From Patellaria atrata CBS 101060 (Eukaryota; Ascomycota; Dothideomycetes; Patellariales; Patellariaceae): a stretch of 64,000 bases of DNA. Within the stretch, counting starts at the first letter, position 1. The number at the start of each line of letters is the position of its first letter. The notes under the pieces were generated by a model. It worked only from the letters and a program-made list of their open reading frames with translations. It made no database searches and was not told where the DNA came from. This document shows, piece after piece, positions 11,030 through 23,429 of this stretch. Both the position numbers and the translations under genes were made by a program. The stretch covers positions 121,906 through 185,905 of the forward strand of contig MU006118.1 in NCBI GenBank assembly GCA_010093705.1. Direction: 5' to 3'.

Positions 11030-12816
11030 TCAAGTACCTTCCGGTTTTGCATAATACTCTCTTCTTGGTACACTCTCATTGCTAGGAACTGGAGATCTCT
11101 CCGTGTACTTGGGTGGTTCATTCATTGCCTTATTCCTCCTCTTCCTCTCTCCGTAGAACATGGAAACTACCCATGTCAGCCATACGATTCCGGCAACTAC
11201 ACCATAGATGATAGGCCCGGTTGTGGTGTTGTTGGCGAGTTTGAAGCCCAGGCCGCCGTTGATGATACCTAGGGTAATGGCGACACGGCCTAACCAGATA
11301 TGCGCGTATGACCAGAAAGTTCTAGCACTGTATTTCTGGAAAAGAAAATGATGAAGTATCCCAAGAAATGGTTGAAAGAAGATAAGGACAAGTAGGATAA
11401 CCCCAATAACCGGATGGTAACGATCAGTCTGGAATCCATATTATTAGCAGCAAGTTCTGTTAATGGTGTGGATATAAGCAAAGCTTACCAAGTCTGCTTT
11501 TGTCGCAATGTAGAGTCCAAGACCAGCACCCGCTATGAAGAGGAAGTACGACATTACTTGGAATGCAGCATGAACCCAAACGAGGCCGGGAAAACTGAAT
11601 ACACGGATGAGAATTCCTCCGACAGGGAAGAATATCGCGAAAGCAAGACAAGCTAGTACACCATGTGCAATGAGCATCGTCCTATCCCGGTCAGCAAAAC
11701 CACCGTTGGAAGCACCGAACACTCCGGTATTAGTAGAACCGCTGGTAGTTTCGCCATCCTCATCGCAATAGTTTGTATTATCATCGGTGTTCTCACTATC
11801 ATCATCTCCAGTACCGTAGCCATAGGATCTTTTTCCAGACCATGGTGAGCCAGTAGGCCAGCTTCCATACCGTCCACTTTGCCAGGGTCCATGCCAATCG
11901 TCACCAAATCGACTGGTCCAAGATGCCGGTGGTGTGGTTGGCCAAGCAGTGCTCCAACTATCAGGGAAGACCTTAGTTCGGTACTGTTCCGGTATATTGG
12001 AGGGATATGATGACGGCCAGTTGCTGATTAGTGATGCGGGACCTCCCGTTGTCGAAGATGGTCGAGGTACACAATTAGTTGCCGCTACTTGTCCACTGTT
12101 CGTGCTTGAGGTACCGGACCCACTTGATTCTCGAAAAGGATTGACGCTGTCTCCGCCTGTTGCGGAAGAAAATCTGAATTGGAAAGTCCCATGATCATCG
12201 TGTCGGCTAATACTTTCAGATTGGTCGTCGCTGTTGAGAGGGTCACCAGGTCTTTGAGCCCAGATGAAGGAACCAGAGTCCCCCGAGAAATCCGTATCAC
12301 CTCCTGACCATGATTCACAGTTTGAGCCTAGAAACTCATTGAGAAACGATTCGATTGGAATAGGCTCAACTTTACTCACATAGAATATTCGCTGTCATTA
12401 TACCGTTTGACACACCACTTCCTTCGAGAAGAGTTATTTGAGCATCGGAGTTGAAGTTCGGTTCACTATGACCTCGTCCCAAGCGAGGAGAAATAGTAAC
12501 ATTATTCCCGTCTGCGGAGGTGTATATGACGAAGATGTTAGCACCAGACATAGATGTGCCTTGTCCTAATGCTACCCAGGAATTCGTCGTGGGAGAACTG
12601 ATTTGGAAATAGACATCTCCACTCCCTGAAGAAGCGGTAGCATCAGGAATGTTCAAGCTGTAACAGACGTCCGTATCCGGGCATATTCTCGCAATCTGTG
12701 CATAGGTAATAGAACCTTAGTATTGTCAGTAAATCGATCATCACTGAGGCTTATACTAAGTTTATACCTAAACTCAAGAGAGCCACTATTGCTCTATTTT
12801 TGGGCAAAACCGCCAT
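11030..12816 (-). CDS. Secreted-type DOMON plus cytochrome b561 membrane protein
   Basis: Predicted transmembrane electron-transfer protein with an outward haem-binding DOMON (cellobiose-dehydrogenase-cytochrome-like) domain and a b561/ferric-reductase-like core. Minus-strand exons 12816-12768, 12715-12380, 12327-11489 and 11428-11030 encode 540 residues; introns of 52, 52 and 60 bp keep phase. A signal peptide is plain (MAVLPKNRAIVALLSLGSITYAQ) and the tiny first exon encodes most of it. The DOMON part (about residues 24-160) contains CPDTDVCYSLNIPD, WVALGQGTSMSGANIFVIY and a CSNCESWSG turn. A long Ser/Gly/Trp-rich linker follows. About five hydrophobic segments then carry candidate haem histidines in MLIAHGVLACLAF, GLVWVHAAFQ, HPVIGVILL and WSYAHIWLGR. 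Substrate is unknown; an extracellular redox or iron-reduction role is inferred. Confidence 0.9.
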
Positions 12817-15800
12817 TGACAATAACAAGTGAAAAGAAATATTGGACGAGAACTAAGATAGAGTGAGGATAAGATAGGATAGGGACTTGGTATTGGAATA
12901 TATCCTTTGTCTAGGAGACGCGTAAAAGAAGGCTGAGTTTCTTTATTCTAAGGTACCTCTGTAAGGTTGTTCAGTCACGCTGTGATTGTTATAGACCTGG
13001 ATCCTTCCGCATTCACCTCATGTATTCTCGGGCCCGCAATGAACATCAGTAATCGATGACATAGAAAGACAAGACAAATGGAAGATCATACTTCCTCCAG
13101 AATAGAAAATGCTCTGAGTAGTGATTTTCAGCTAACCCGAAGTGGGGATCCGTTGGCCGTCTGTGAAGAGCACAACGCATCCCCACGGTCGCGCAAACCT
13201 AAGGGCAATGCTTATAGACATCTGCCGCGCGTCCATACATGAAGCTTTTGAAACCTACCTGCTTATCTCTACTATACTGAGCTTCAAGCACCTAACTTGG
13301 CATTGGAGACACAGAGATGGGAGACTTTGGAAGTTGGGACGTCGATTTTGTCTTCGGGTCAACTGTTTTCTGGTGGAGGCTGAGCCATCCCCCGAATCAG
13401 ACGATGTGCATACGCTACGATGTGAAGTTTACATACTGTCATTGGTTCTCATACACAACATTCGACCGCAATAACCCGGTTCGGATAAGAGCATTGAACT
13501 ATTTCCTATGCACGCTATGATCTGCGCGGGAACTAACCCTTAGCGCTTGCAACTAGACGCGTAATGATACGTTTCAGATCATTTCACATTCCAAATCTTT
13601 CAATTTCAAAGACGCGGAATCCTTCCCTTCTTGCAACCCCTTGGTGAATGATCGAGTAACTGCTTGTATGTGCAGTACAGTACAGTACAGTACAGTTAAA
13701 ACCAACAGCCATTGCTGCTGGATGATTAACTGTTGAGATATGCAACCAGAGTAAGAGCTTGGGTTCTATTCTACTATCTTTTCCATCTGGGATGACACGT
13801 TAACCAGCGGCACTATAACTATACATCCAATCAGCCGCTGATCTCTGGTGCGTGGACTGCACGCTGAACACCATGATTGAAGCAAGAAGCCTGGTTAAGT
13901 CTGAACAAGATGCGACTTTGTCCTTACTCCTCTCTATAGTTCTATTCGACAAATTCAGAGAACCATCACGATGATATACATCGCCTATACTTGAGCCAAC
14001 ACTACTCTTACAGAGACCGTGTGTTCTGCTCCTCCTGAATCTTGCAGCTGTACAGTACCATTGTGAAGGGTGGTTCTTCTGACTTTGTGTGACTGCCATC
14101 TCCTCAACTGAAGTACTATTATTGGCTGGGGCTTAAGGGACGTGTAAGTTGTCTGAGGCTTGGAACGTCGTAAGCCGAGCATGTATCCAACGTGCTCGAC
14201 TAGTACCGTAAGGAGAACTATACAATCTATCCTAGTTAACATGTTTGGAAAATGGCTTTCAACCAATGACAGTTTCCTAGGATTGGATAAGGTCGCAACA
14301 TACCCATATCCTCTCTGAGTTATCAAATTGTTATGCTTCGGATTCCTCGCATACTTGCTATTGTGACATTATATCAAAAAGATTATAGTCGTTAAGATAT
14401 TTCAAAATCCTCTACTTCTCATATTCGAGCTCAACAACGTCTTCACGGCCCGCTTCATATCCCATTATAGTCCATCTAGCCAGAAGCTGACAAAATTGGA
14501 CCAAACTATCTCACTGTCTTTCTATCGCACGGGGCCGCTCCCTTTAACGCAGTTTATTCCAGTCACATGTGGACCTACGTTCTTCTCTGTTAGTTCTTCA
14601 ACGTCATCCATTGCAGTGAATAGGCCGAATCTATAATTCAAAAATCACCACCAGATTGCTGCGACAAAGACACGAAAGACGCGTCGACTGACAATTCTCA
14701 TTTGGTTACGATTCTAACTTAGGACTACGGGATCGAATGATGCTATTGTATACAATTTCTCGTTCATTTGGACAGAAAATAGTTCCCGAATATATAGAGT
14801 GTTTCTCGATTTAGTAAGCTTGACTCAAGGACGCAGGACAATCTGTCAGAGCTCTGGGTAGAGTTGACTATCGTATTATTCTCAGATTAGGCTGTAATCT
14901 GCTGATCTTGAGACTCGTCGATAGCCTTCACGATGGCCCTGAGCCTTAGTATCATATGGCCGCTCCAACATATTCTTCTCTTAAACATCATGCAGAAATA
15001 ACTGTATCTCATATTGAAAAGTCTTCTCTATTTTATCAGCCAATACAGTTTCGACGCTGACAGTAATGCGCTTTAGAGCCCTACTATGATTGGGCACCCT
15101 ATCGTCACCAGCAAAACAAAAGTATGGTCGTCATGGTGGACTCTAGTGACTCCCAATCTCATCTGGGAAAGGCAACTTCATTCTATTTGTCCAATTTTCT
15201 ACAAATTATATCCAAAGGGCCGCGCTCGGTTTCATCGTTTAACCTCACTACCAAATGCCACGAACGTCGGCTTACCACAGAGATTAAAAAAACTGCTGAG
15301 CTTTGCTATTTTGTCTACGTTATAGTATTGCTGTAGATTGCCGGTGATAGTGGATTTATGGACCATGTAATTCTATATATCGCTATCTCATTTATAGTCT
15401 CTGATATGATAATGAGTCGGTCATCCTGCAGCAAAACTTAGATTTGTCAACCCTTTTATGATATTCCCTTTTTCATCAAGCTTCACTGAGGAGATCTGAA
15501 TCACACAGCTCATCGAGACGGTGACTCACAATCTTTGAAACCCCAATTTATTCATCTAGACCTGTGTTTAGGTGTATGAGAGATACATATACCCGTCGCA
15601 GCCTTTGATAAGCGGTGGGTTGACTACGGTAGTTCATGCAGCATGCTACATTGAGCTTGGTTCTTTCAGATCCCCCGCTTTACAGTTTGTTTATGGCAGG
15701 ATACTGTTTGCAACATATCAGTGATGATCCTTATAATCGGAAATTTAAATATCGCTGAAATACATTATACTCACCCCTGTTTCCAGGTACAGAAAAAACG

Positions 15801-15830
15801 GAACTGTATAACTAAACTAGCCTAACTGGC
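12817..15830. other. 3-kb gene-free region
   Basis: No coding sequence supported on either strand. Open frames at 13142-13520, 13800-14326 and 15086-15336 overlap each other and lack motifs. The only structure noticed is a perfect 5-bp tandem repeat at 13673-13697. Base composition is near that of the flanks, so I see no sign of an AT-rich inactivated transposon. Confidence 0.5.
13673..13697. repeat. 5-bp microsatellite (cagta)5
   Basis: Five perfect copies of cagta in the gene-free region upstream of the acyltransferase-like gene. Confidence 0.9.
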
Positions 15831-17016
15831 ATGCTGGAAGCTTATTGCTCTGGAACACCATACGAGGTACTGAAAACGGTTCTTCAATTTGAATTATTAG
15901 AAAGATAGTAACCTAGCATATGCAGATTGGTCTCAAACATGGGAAACTTGCAAAAGCTCCAATCGCTCGGTGCATCGACTTCTATATGGGTCTATTTGAA
16001 AAGTCTGCTAAGTTAGACTGGGACCAGGTCCAGCGAACTGCATCACAGTTTGAATCAACATTCCAAGAGAAATGGCCAACGTATCTAAAGGAGATGCAAG
16101 GTAAATGCGCTAGAATCAAAGACATGGGGAATCATAATGACCTGGCGTAAGGTATTGCTGATGGAGCTGGAGTCAAGCTCATCGATATTCTCGCTATTAA
16201 TGTCCGCACCGAGATTGCATTCGGCCTCTTTAGCGATGGCTGTACTTCCGTATCATTTATGACGGATGAAGCTAGTTATATAGCTCAGAATTGGGACGTA
16301 GGTATCCATTTGCTCAATCTCCGCGCTCTAGCTAACTGCAGAAGTGGGCAAGAGCGCAAAAGGACAACATTCTCCAACTCACCATCGAGCAAACAGGCAA
16401 GCCTACCATCAAAATCATCACTGAAGCCGGTCTTATCGGCAAGATAGGTCTCAACTCAGCCGGTGTAGGTATTTGCTTCAATGCCATCCGTGCGCAAGGT
16501 ATGGATCCCTCGCGGGTCCCTTGCCATGTCGCTCTCCGAATGGCTTTGGAATGTAGCAGTATGAATGAAGCCGTCCAAAAATTGGATTCATTTGGCGTAG
16601 CCTCATCCTCCTTCATGCTTATCGCAGATCCTATCAGTACCATTGGCTTGGAATGGTCATCCATAGATGTCCAAAAGCTGCACGCGGATTCTAAGGGATG
16701 GATTTATCATTCGAACCATTACTTGCTCGAGCACCCTGGGGTCCATGATACCCGTTGGGTAACTGATAGTCTATTCAGAATTGCCAGGATCAAGGAGCTG
16801 AGGAAACAGTTCTGTGGCGAGAAGCAGAGCATTGAGGGTATCAAGGGGATGTTGAAAGATGAGATGAACTTTCCAGCAGCAATTTGCAGAGCTGAGGAGC
16901 AAGGGGTTGAGTCCGAGACACTCTTCAGTATCGTCATGAATTTGACGAAGAAGAGAGCGGAAGTTACAATCGGACGGCCGACAGAACCGAGGGAACATCT
17001 CGTGCTTGAGTTCTGA
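15831..17016 (+). CDS. Isopenicillin-N acyltransferase-like (peptidase C45 / IAT family)
   Basis: Member of the self-processing N-terminal nucleophile family that includes penicillin acyltransferase PenDE. Exons 15831-15866, 15926-16100, 16152-16297 and 16342-17016 give 343 residues (PenDE is about 357); all junctions are in phase. Family landmarks occur in order: GTPYEIGLKHGKLAKAPIAR near the N-terminus, NVRTEIAFGLFSDGCTS with the expected nucleophile Cys101 after Gly100 (the cleavage pair), QNWDKWARAQKDNI, IITEAGLIGKIGLNSAGVGI, the P-C-H-V-A-L-R-M-A-L-E block and SNHYLLEHPG. It ends LVLEF and so lacks the C-terminal peroxisomal SKL/ARL-type signal of PenDE. No non-ribosomal peptide synthetase or IPN synthase lies in the window, so penicillin synthesis is unlikely; substrate unknown. 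The third intron is short (44 bp) but has a GCTAAC branch point. Confidence 0.9.
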
Positions 17017-17170
17017 TTACGGATCACCAGTTGATGTCATCAAATCTTCATTGCGAAAGCGTACATAGCTAGGAATCCAAACACCCTTCCTAAGCCTATA
17101 TCAGAATACTTGAATCACTCTCGTAAGCCATATAGTTTCAATTTCATAACCTCTAAGTCTCTGTTTCCTT

Positions 17171-17911
17171 TTACTTCTTCTCCCCCTCTCCCTCCTCCTT
17201 CTCCTTTTTACTACCCCATCCAAACCACCCTCCCGCTCCTTTCACACCAGAACTGACGCCGCTACCCACCGCTCCAACACCAGAACTGACACCACTCCCC
17301 ACCCCCTTTGCCCCACCGCTCACACTGCTCCCCACATATCCCGCTCCAGCACTCACATTTTCCCCAAAACTCTTCCCCTCCTCATCTTTCCCGCCCCTCT
17401 CGGCACGAGTAATCCCCTCCTTTGAAACAGCGTCGCCGGCAGGTTGTAAGAGGCCGCCCTTGCCGACTTGACCAGAGACGAGGGAATTGGTGGAGTCTTG
17501 GAGGGTGTCGACTTGGGATATGCCGGTGACTTTGGTCTTGTCTAGTTGTTCTGTGATAAGTGTTAGCTACGTTTTTGGGCTTAGGTAGGAGAGTTGGATT
17601 CTGGGGGAGAGTATGGGAAAGGAGCGGATGCAATGAGAATGGGGATTGGAGTGGGTGACGAAGGGAGATGAAAAGGAAAATTGGAGGAGTTTGACCGGAA
17701 GAAGAAACGGGTAGGGAGATCAAGTAGAGACGGAGAAAGAGTGGTTAGGAGGATCAAGAGGGGAAACGATGCTTAAGAAGGACGATAGCAACACACGTTT
17801 TGTAGCGTAAGAAGCTTTATTGTCCTTGCCAAAGTATGAGAGATATTTGTCTTCGATCCAGGGGACCCAGTTCTCGTATTGTTCGTTGTATTTCTGTTTG
17901 GTCCACTCCAT
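17171..17911 (-). CDS. Conserved hypothetical with Gly/Ser/Val-rich C-terminus
   Basis: Minus-strand exons 17911-17797 and 17550-17171 (164 residues). The proposed intron is long (246 bp; GTGTGT..CACAG) but joins the two parts in phase, giving SYATKQQLDKTKVTGISQVD. The N-terminus MEWTKQKYNEQYENWVPWIE is aromatic and acidic. The C-terminal half is a repeat of G-S-G-V-S-S-G-V units followed by GGWFGWG and a Lys/Glu tail. I believe similar short proteins are common in filamentous ascomycetes, but I know no function. The repeat could form a membrane-associating amphipathic stretch; that is inference only. A small additional exon inside the long intron cannot be excluded. Confidence 0.7.
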
Positions 17912-18670
17912 CTTTGAGAGGATAACTGAGTAGGATGTGCTATATGGAGAAGTTAGATGAAGTTTATAGAAGAGTTTGAGCTATTAGAATAGTACGGGAA
18001 ATCAGCGTACGTTCTCTTGTAAATTTATATCTTATGTATTTATACAAAAGAGGTTGTCGTTAGTGGAGATGGGGTGATTTAGAAGAACAGATGCACTACG
18101 GTAATAATATTCAGATAAGATAGAAAACAGTCTAAGTTGCTATATATATACTATAGACATTATGTCTGTCAACTCTGACCTCACAAGTCTACATCAGCAG
18201 GTTGTGGCTTGCGATGGGTGGTGAGGGCAATGTACGTCATATAACGAGACTCCTGGTTCACCTTGGTTGCAGAGAGCAAGGCAGCTCCCTGTTCCAGCCA
18301 CCCACCATTGAGATATTCTACATACCGCTATGTGGCTGCAAAACAACCGTCAAAATGCGCTTATTACTGAAGATTGAAACCTGATCGATGTGAATTTGAA
18401 AGCCTTGCTCGAATGGGCGCGGGAGCTCGAGATCAGCGAGAACTTTAAGCGATTCCCGAGCAAGAGATTTGTGGTACTGTACGAGTATCATAAGCTCTTT
18501 TCCTATCTCTATAAGATAGAATGTACTGTCATCTTTATAGACATCCTATATAATAGCGCCCGTTACTAGTTTGAAGGGTATATAAGCTCCTTCTACGATA
18601 CTAAGGGTAACAGAATTACAGTAAAAGGCGCTTTCATAAACTGAAAGCAGAATCAGCATGCTACATACCT
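17912..18670. other. Intergenic, no gene seen
   Basis: Lies between the start of the hypothetical at 17911 and the 3' end of Ku80. Contains AT-rich runs near 18010-18160. No supported coding region or RNA gene. Confidence 0.55.
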
Positions 18671-21318
18671 CTATAGCTTTGGAATCAAAAACTCCTTCGC
18701 CTCCTCCTCACTAACATCTGAAAACTTCCACTGTTTCTTGTCTACTAGACCCAACCTATTCGCTCTTATCTTCCACCACACATCCTTCCTATTCCCTCCC
18801 AGCTCTCCACCGAGCACTTTCTCCTTAAGTTGGCGTAGGACATCATTATACACCACCGGCTCTTCTGAATCAACCATCTCGTTCCTTAGCACACTCAAAG
18901 CTTCAATGGCACGACCGTACCCGCTATCCCCTACGCTGTGGCGGATGTAGTCTTGGATGATCTTCGACATCTGCTTCGCTGCGTCCTTGAGGTCGGATGA
19001 GGAAGTCGTGGAAGCGAGGTACTGCTTGAACTCGGGGATTGCGTTCTCGGGAGAAATCTTACTGCGTTTGTTGCTGTTGAGGAGGGCATCGACATCGAGA
19101 CCTGATAAAGGACGTTCAGTTTCCCGGTTGCGTTTGCGACCTTTGACCTTTGGTGGAACTTTCTTGACGTCCGCAGCTTTGAGAAGGGTCGAGATAACTG
19201 ACTGTGCGTCTTCTATGAGTTCTGTAGGAGGGCCTGAGTATTTAGTCAAGATCTCACCGGGAGGTGGGATATCCTCTGCTGGGTGTACTGCTCGCCAGCG
19301 GATGGCTTGGTTTATGCGATGGAGAACGGGGGAGTAGGTATCTTCGAGAGCAGCATACTCCACGGGATTACTGGTACTTGTCAGTCAATAAAAAGGTAGT
19401 CAGAGTGACACGTACCCATCCTCATCCTTTTCATAAGTGGATAAATCCATACGATCAACATAATCGCTCATTGCTTTCATCAGATCATCATCGGGGAGGT
19501 TCCGATGTTTATAGTGCGTAGCTCCACCCACAGTCACCACTTTATCAAGTGGAGGGAATCTATAGCCACGCATATCCTCTGAAAATGGAAGCTCCACATC
19601 GAATAGACCTTCAAACTCCGGTTCAATGCAGTGTGCTAGCAGCACAATGACCGGGTCTCTCCCGGCTTTCGGAACGAGCCTAGCGATCGCGTACGTTTCT
19701 TGTTCAAACAAGGCGTGAGCCAAGGAAGAGAGTGCCATTGCAGCCTTTTCATTTGCCTTTTGAGCTACGATAATGGACACTTTTGACATGAGCATATAAC
19801 GGTCGAACTACTTTTTCCGTTAGCATAAGGATACTAGGAATAAAGCCGCTCTTTGACACAGATGTACCTTGTCGCGAGGAATGAAGCCCATGATATCAAG
19901 ACAAGCTTGTGTCTCAATTTTCAATGCCGACATATCTGACCCACTGATATGTACCGCAGTAGATCCATAAGAGTACCCCTTTTCAAGCTCGTTTTCAGTA
20001 ACCTCTTTCTTTCCTCCTGGGGCCTTCTCGTCGTTGACTTGATAAGTGCGTGCTCTATGAATAGCTGCGAGCTCGTTCTTCTGTCCGTCTTCGTCATCAT
20101 TACCATCCTGCATCGTAACGGATGATTGACCACTTGGCTCTCCGCCTGGGGCATCAGATTTGATGACGAATGAACTAGCTGTAGGAGGTTTCGCTACTGC
20201 AGTTTTCGGGTACCTCTCTACATCTATTGACAATGCGGATTCGTATTCTTCAGGATTACCAAGAGTGAGATTGCCTTTGAATGACTGAACAGGTCTGGTT
20301 GGTTTTACACGGGGAATTGCAAGCTCAGCGACAGCCTCTGCAACGGTTCCAAAGTCGCCATCACATTCTTCCACAAGATCTTTAAGGAGCTTTTCATTTT
20401 CGAGCTGCGAATATATTTAGTATGAATATGCCATTAGTTGTTAACCAGCATTGAAATGCTCACCTTTTCAGGATCTTTATTTTCTTCCTTGAAACCAAAC
20501 TCTGGATCATCAAAATCGATTCCCCTGAGAAAGTTAGGATAATAGAGCATATTGTAATCCTGAATCCCATATGTACTTACAGTATCTGAAGCCTCATATC
20601 ATCTTCTTTGATTTTAGCCACAATCCCCTCAAGACCATCAGGATCCATTTGACCACGACCGTTTGTTATCAAAACAATCTGCCTGCGGTACTTGAGTTTG
20701 CGACATTGCTCATTGATCATTTGAATTGCAATGATCAGTGCAGATATTGCTATTCAAGATCAGCATCAATAGTTTCCTGAACGATAGGAGCTGAAATACC
20801 ATCTCCCTCTTCCGTTTTGCTAGGTCTAATCAGATCTTTTAATCTACGGATATCTGGCATCAGAAACCTTGAATGTAAGTATTATATCATACGGAAATTA
20901 TTGGCCATTGCTCTTACTGGCCCAAGGGTGCGAGGACAGATATATTTTGGTAATTATCATCGTCCTCGCCATTGAGGGCATTATTAGTGCCTATTAGAGA
21001 TCAATATCAAACCCGCTTCTAGTTTATCATTTGACTAACCGTCTGTCCGCAATGCAACAACACCAACTAATAGCGTTTTCCGTCCGGTTGAGACCTTTTC
21101 ACCATCGTCATCATCTTCATCATCGTAATGCACCTTTTCAACGCGTAAAACAGAAAGAAAACAACGCAAAAGAGTTGGGACTAACCTACCGTCGTTGCGA
21201 TTCTATCCCAGATATAGTGCATCGCCCAGTCGAGATCTGTTTCTGAGCGATCGTTGTTCTTCTCTCCCATGGACTTGCCTACATCAATGATGTAGACTGT
21301 CGCCTCTTTGTCCGCCAT
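18671..21318 (-). CDS. ku80: Ku80, DNA-end-binding subunit for non-homologous end joining
   Basis: Forms the Ku70-Ku80 ring that binds double-strand DNA ends in the nucleus and starts non-homologous end joining; also acts at telomeres. Nine minus-strand exons (21318-21190, 21094-21040, 20990-20918, 20867-20800, 20749-20581, 20524-20464, 20404-19868, 19807-19416, 19370-18671) give 727 residues, about the usual fungal length, with all eight introns (45-95 bp) in phase. The von Willebrand A-like domain opens [20 protein letters not shown] and runs through [20 protein letters not shown] and [20 protein letters not shown]. The Ku beta-barrel core follows ([64 protein letters not shown]). The C-terminal arm and the Ku C-terminal helical domain ([20 protein letters not shown]) end at FLIPKL. 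The first intron's acceptor is the least certain junction. Confidence 0.95.
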
Positions 21319-22075
21319 TGTGAAATTGAATATGATTTCAAGGCGGATGAAGGATTATAAAGAAGATAAATCTGTCGATAGACATCATTGGTAAATCCCG
21401 TACTCTTCGACCGCAAGGCAACTGTTCAGGGATAAGCTAGGTATAAAACGCGAATCGCGTAGCCACGTGATCTTCCATCGCTAAAGCGGGATAGCGAGTC
21501 AGGTACGTCACTTAGGTTCTCCTCTTTACACTCAAAAGGGAACTATCCATTTTTCTATTTTTTCTTTACAGTTCACCTTCGATTATAACACTGCATCTCC
21601 CAATAATGCATGCTCAACCCTTAACAAATTGCCTAACCCACGTGTTGGGGCGACATATTCAGGCACACCTAGGATCAGAATCTCCATTGGCCACTATCAG
21701 ATCGCTTCGGCACGTAAACGTCAAGCTTGGCCGATACCGTAGACAGCTTCCTTTTCCTGCATTGTTCCCGGAGGTGATGATAAACAATCATCCAATAAAA
21801 AACACATGTGCTTCAATCGCTGTTTTTTGCCAGATGAGCTTCGTCGTGTTAAGCAACTCAAGCTCGGCTGGACAAGGATATCAATCCATGATGGGGATCC
21901 GGGAAAAGAGTACGTATAGTATGATATACACCATGGACCATGCAGCGAGGATTGTACAGGTACTGGGTAAGATGATGGGCACTATATAAGGTAGGCAATC
22001 TATATGACCATGTTGTCTTGCATTTTCCTTTTACCAGGTTATTGGGTTTTCTGAGGAACTTTAAGAGCTAGGAAT
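21319..22075. other. Divergent intergenic region Ku80 / RNase T2
   Basis: Should contain both promoters. A 127-codon open frame at 21606-21989 has no recognisable motif and is probably chance. Confidence 0.5.
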
Positions 22076-23160
22076 ATGGTTTCGAGGTCTTTCACGCTTG
22101 TGGCGGGAGCAACTGTGCTCAATGGAGTGGTGGCAAGCTTATATGGAGAGAGTCCGCTCAACCACACATGTATATTAGGTATTACAATTCCCTTCCCTTT
22201 CCCTTCAGACGTCCTTCTTCACCTTCTCCCTTTCTCCTCACCCCCATCCGTACTCCGGTCCTCACCAATGTCCACGGCCCAGACTAAGTCCATCTAGAAA
22301 AGCCTCTTCTATCTTGTCCTCCTACAAATATCTCCACCGTCGACTCTTGCTGTAGTGAAGCATTTGGAGGCCTCCTTCTCGCCACTCAGTTTTGGGACAC
22401 CTATACTGGTCTCGAAGCGCAAGGCCAGTTGCTCCCGAAGAAGACATGGACACTCCACGGCTTGTGGCCCGATTTCTGCAATGGAAGCTACACACAGTAC
22501 TGTGATCTGGGCCGACAGTATGACCCGGATCCAAGCCCCAATACGACAACCGGGACACCATCGGGGACACCGGTCATTCCCTATACAGGCCCGGATATCG
22601 GAACCTTCGTCGAGGATGCGGGGAGAGCTGATTTGAAAGGATGGATGAATAAATACTGGATTGCCCAGAACCAACCCAACCCGGATTTCTGGGGCCACGA
22701 GTTCTCGAAGCACGCGACTTGTTTTTCGACCTTCGATGTTCCGTGCTATGGGCCTCATTACCGCAAGCATGAAGATGTGATCGACTTTTTTGAGACGACT
22801 ATAATGTATTACCTGCGCCTCCCTACATACAAATGGCTCACCTCTTCCCATATCGTTCCATCCAATTCCACAACCTATTCCGTCTCACGCATCCAAAACG
22901 CGTTGAAAAAGAAATACGGGCATCTACCGTATGTTGGTTGTAGTGGAGCTAGATGGAACGAAACGGAGCAGGGACGGGGAAGTATGGATAATGGCCGCAC
23001 TATTCTCTCAGAGGTGTGGTATTACTTCCATGTTCTTGGGCGGCCTCAGGATGGGAGGTGGAGGGGAATTGATGCGACGGGGAGTGGGACGAGTTGTGCG
23101 AAGGCGGACGGCGCAGTCAAATACCTGAAAAGAACACTAGGGTCGGAATTCGAGAACTGA
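22076..23160 (+). CDS. Secreted ribonuclease T2
   Basis: Secreted or vacuolar endoribonuclease cutting single-stranded RNA to 2',3'-cyclic and 3'-phosphates. Exons 22076-22178 and 22298-23160 give 321 residues. The 119-bp intron runs GTATTA..CTAG with a GACTAAG branch region, and G+AA restores the frame so that CILEKPLLSCPPTNISTVDSCC reads through. A signal peptide precedes (FTLVAGATVLNGVVASLYGE). Both catalytic blocks are intact: CAS I in TLHGLWPDFC (His88) and CAS II in FWGHEFSKHATC (His168, Glu169, His173). Many Cys and N-glycosylation sequons fit export. The middle insert with PNTTTGTPSGTPVIPYTGPD is longer than in RNase T2 of Aspergillus as I remember it. Confidence 0.92.
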
Positions 23161-23429
23161 GACGACCTCATGTATATCACAAAGCTAGCAGCAGTATATA
23201 TTTCCCGTCATAGCATTAGTAGAAATCATCAATGAATACAACGCTCTATTTCTTTGACCCGTAAACTAAGGATTTTCTCATACGCTAAACATTGGCCCCG
23301 TCTCCGCCGGTACATATGCGTTACTTTATACACACCGCTTATAGAATGCAGCATCAAATTCTCTTATATAGCACTGACGTTCCCGCATCTTTAACCCCAA
23401 CCGCACCCTTCCCCTACGCAAGCATTCCC

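Noticed and set aside
13142-13520. Two overlapping plus-strand frames in the gene-free region
   Set aside because: Different frames overlap, neither has a recognisable motif or splice partner.
17551-17796. Extra exon in the long intron of the Gly/Ser-rich hypothetical
   Set aside because: No in-phase segment with good splice sites was evident, so a single long intron was kept.
18400-18620. Short plus-strand stretch with a faint look of a ParE/RelE-like toxin fold
   Set aside because: Similarity is by eye over a few motifs only and no intact gene is present. If real it would be just a broken relic; not strong enough to list.
21606-21989. 127-codon frame upstream of RNase T2
   Set aside because: No domain, irregular composition and placed in the promoter zone of two known genes.
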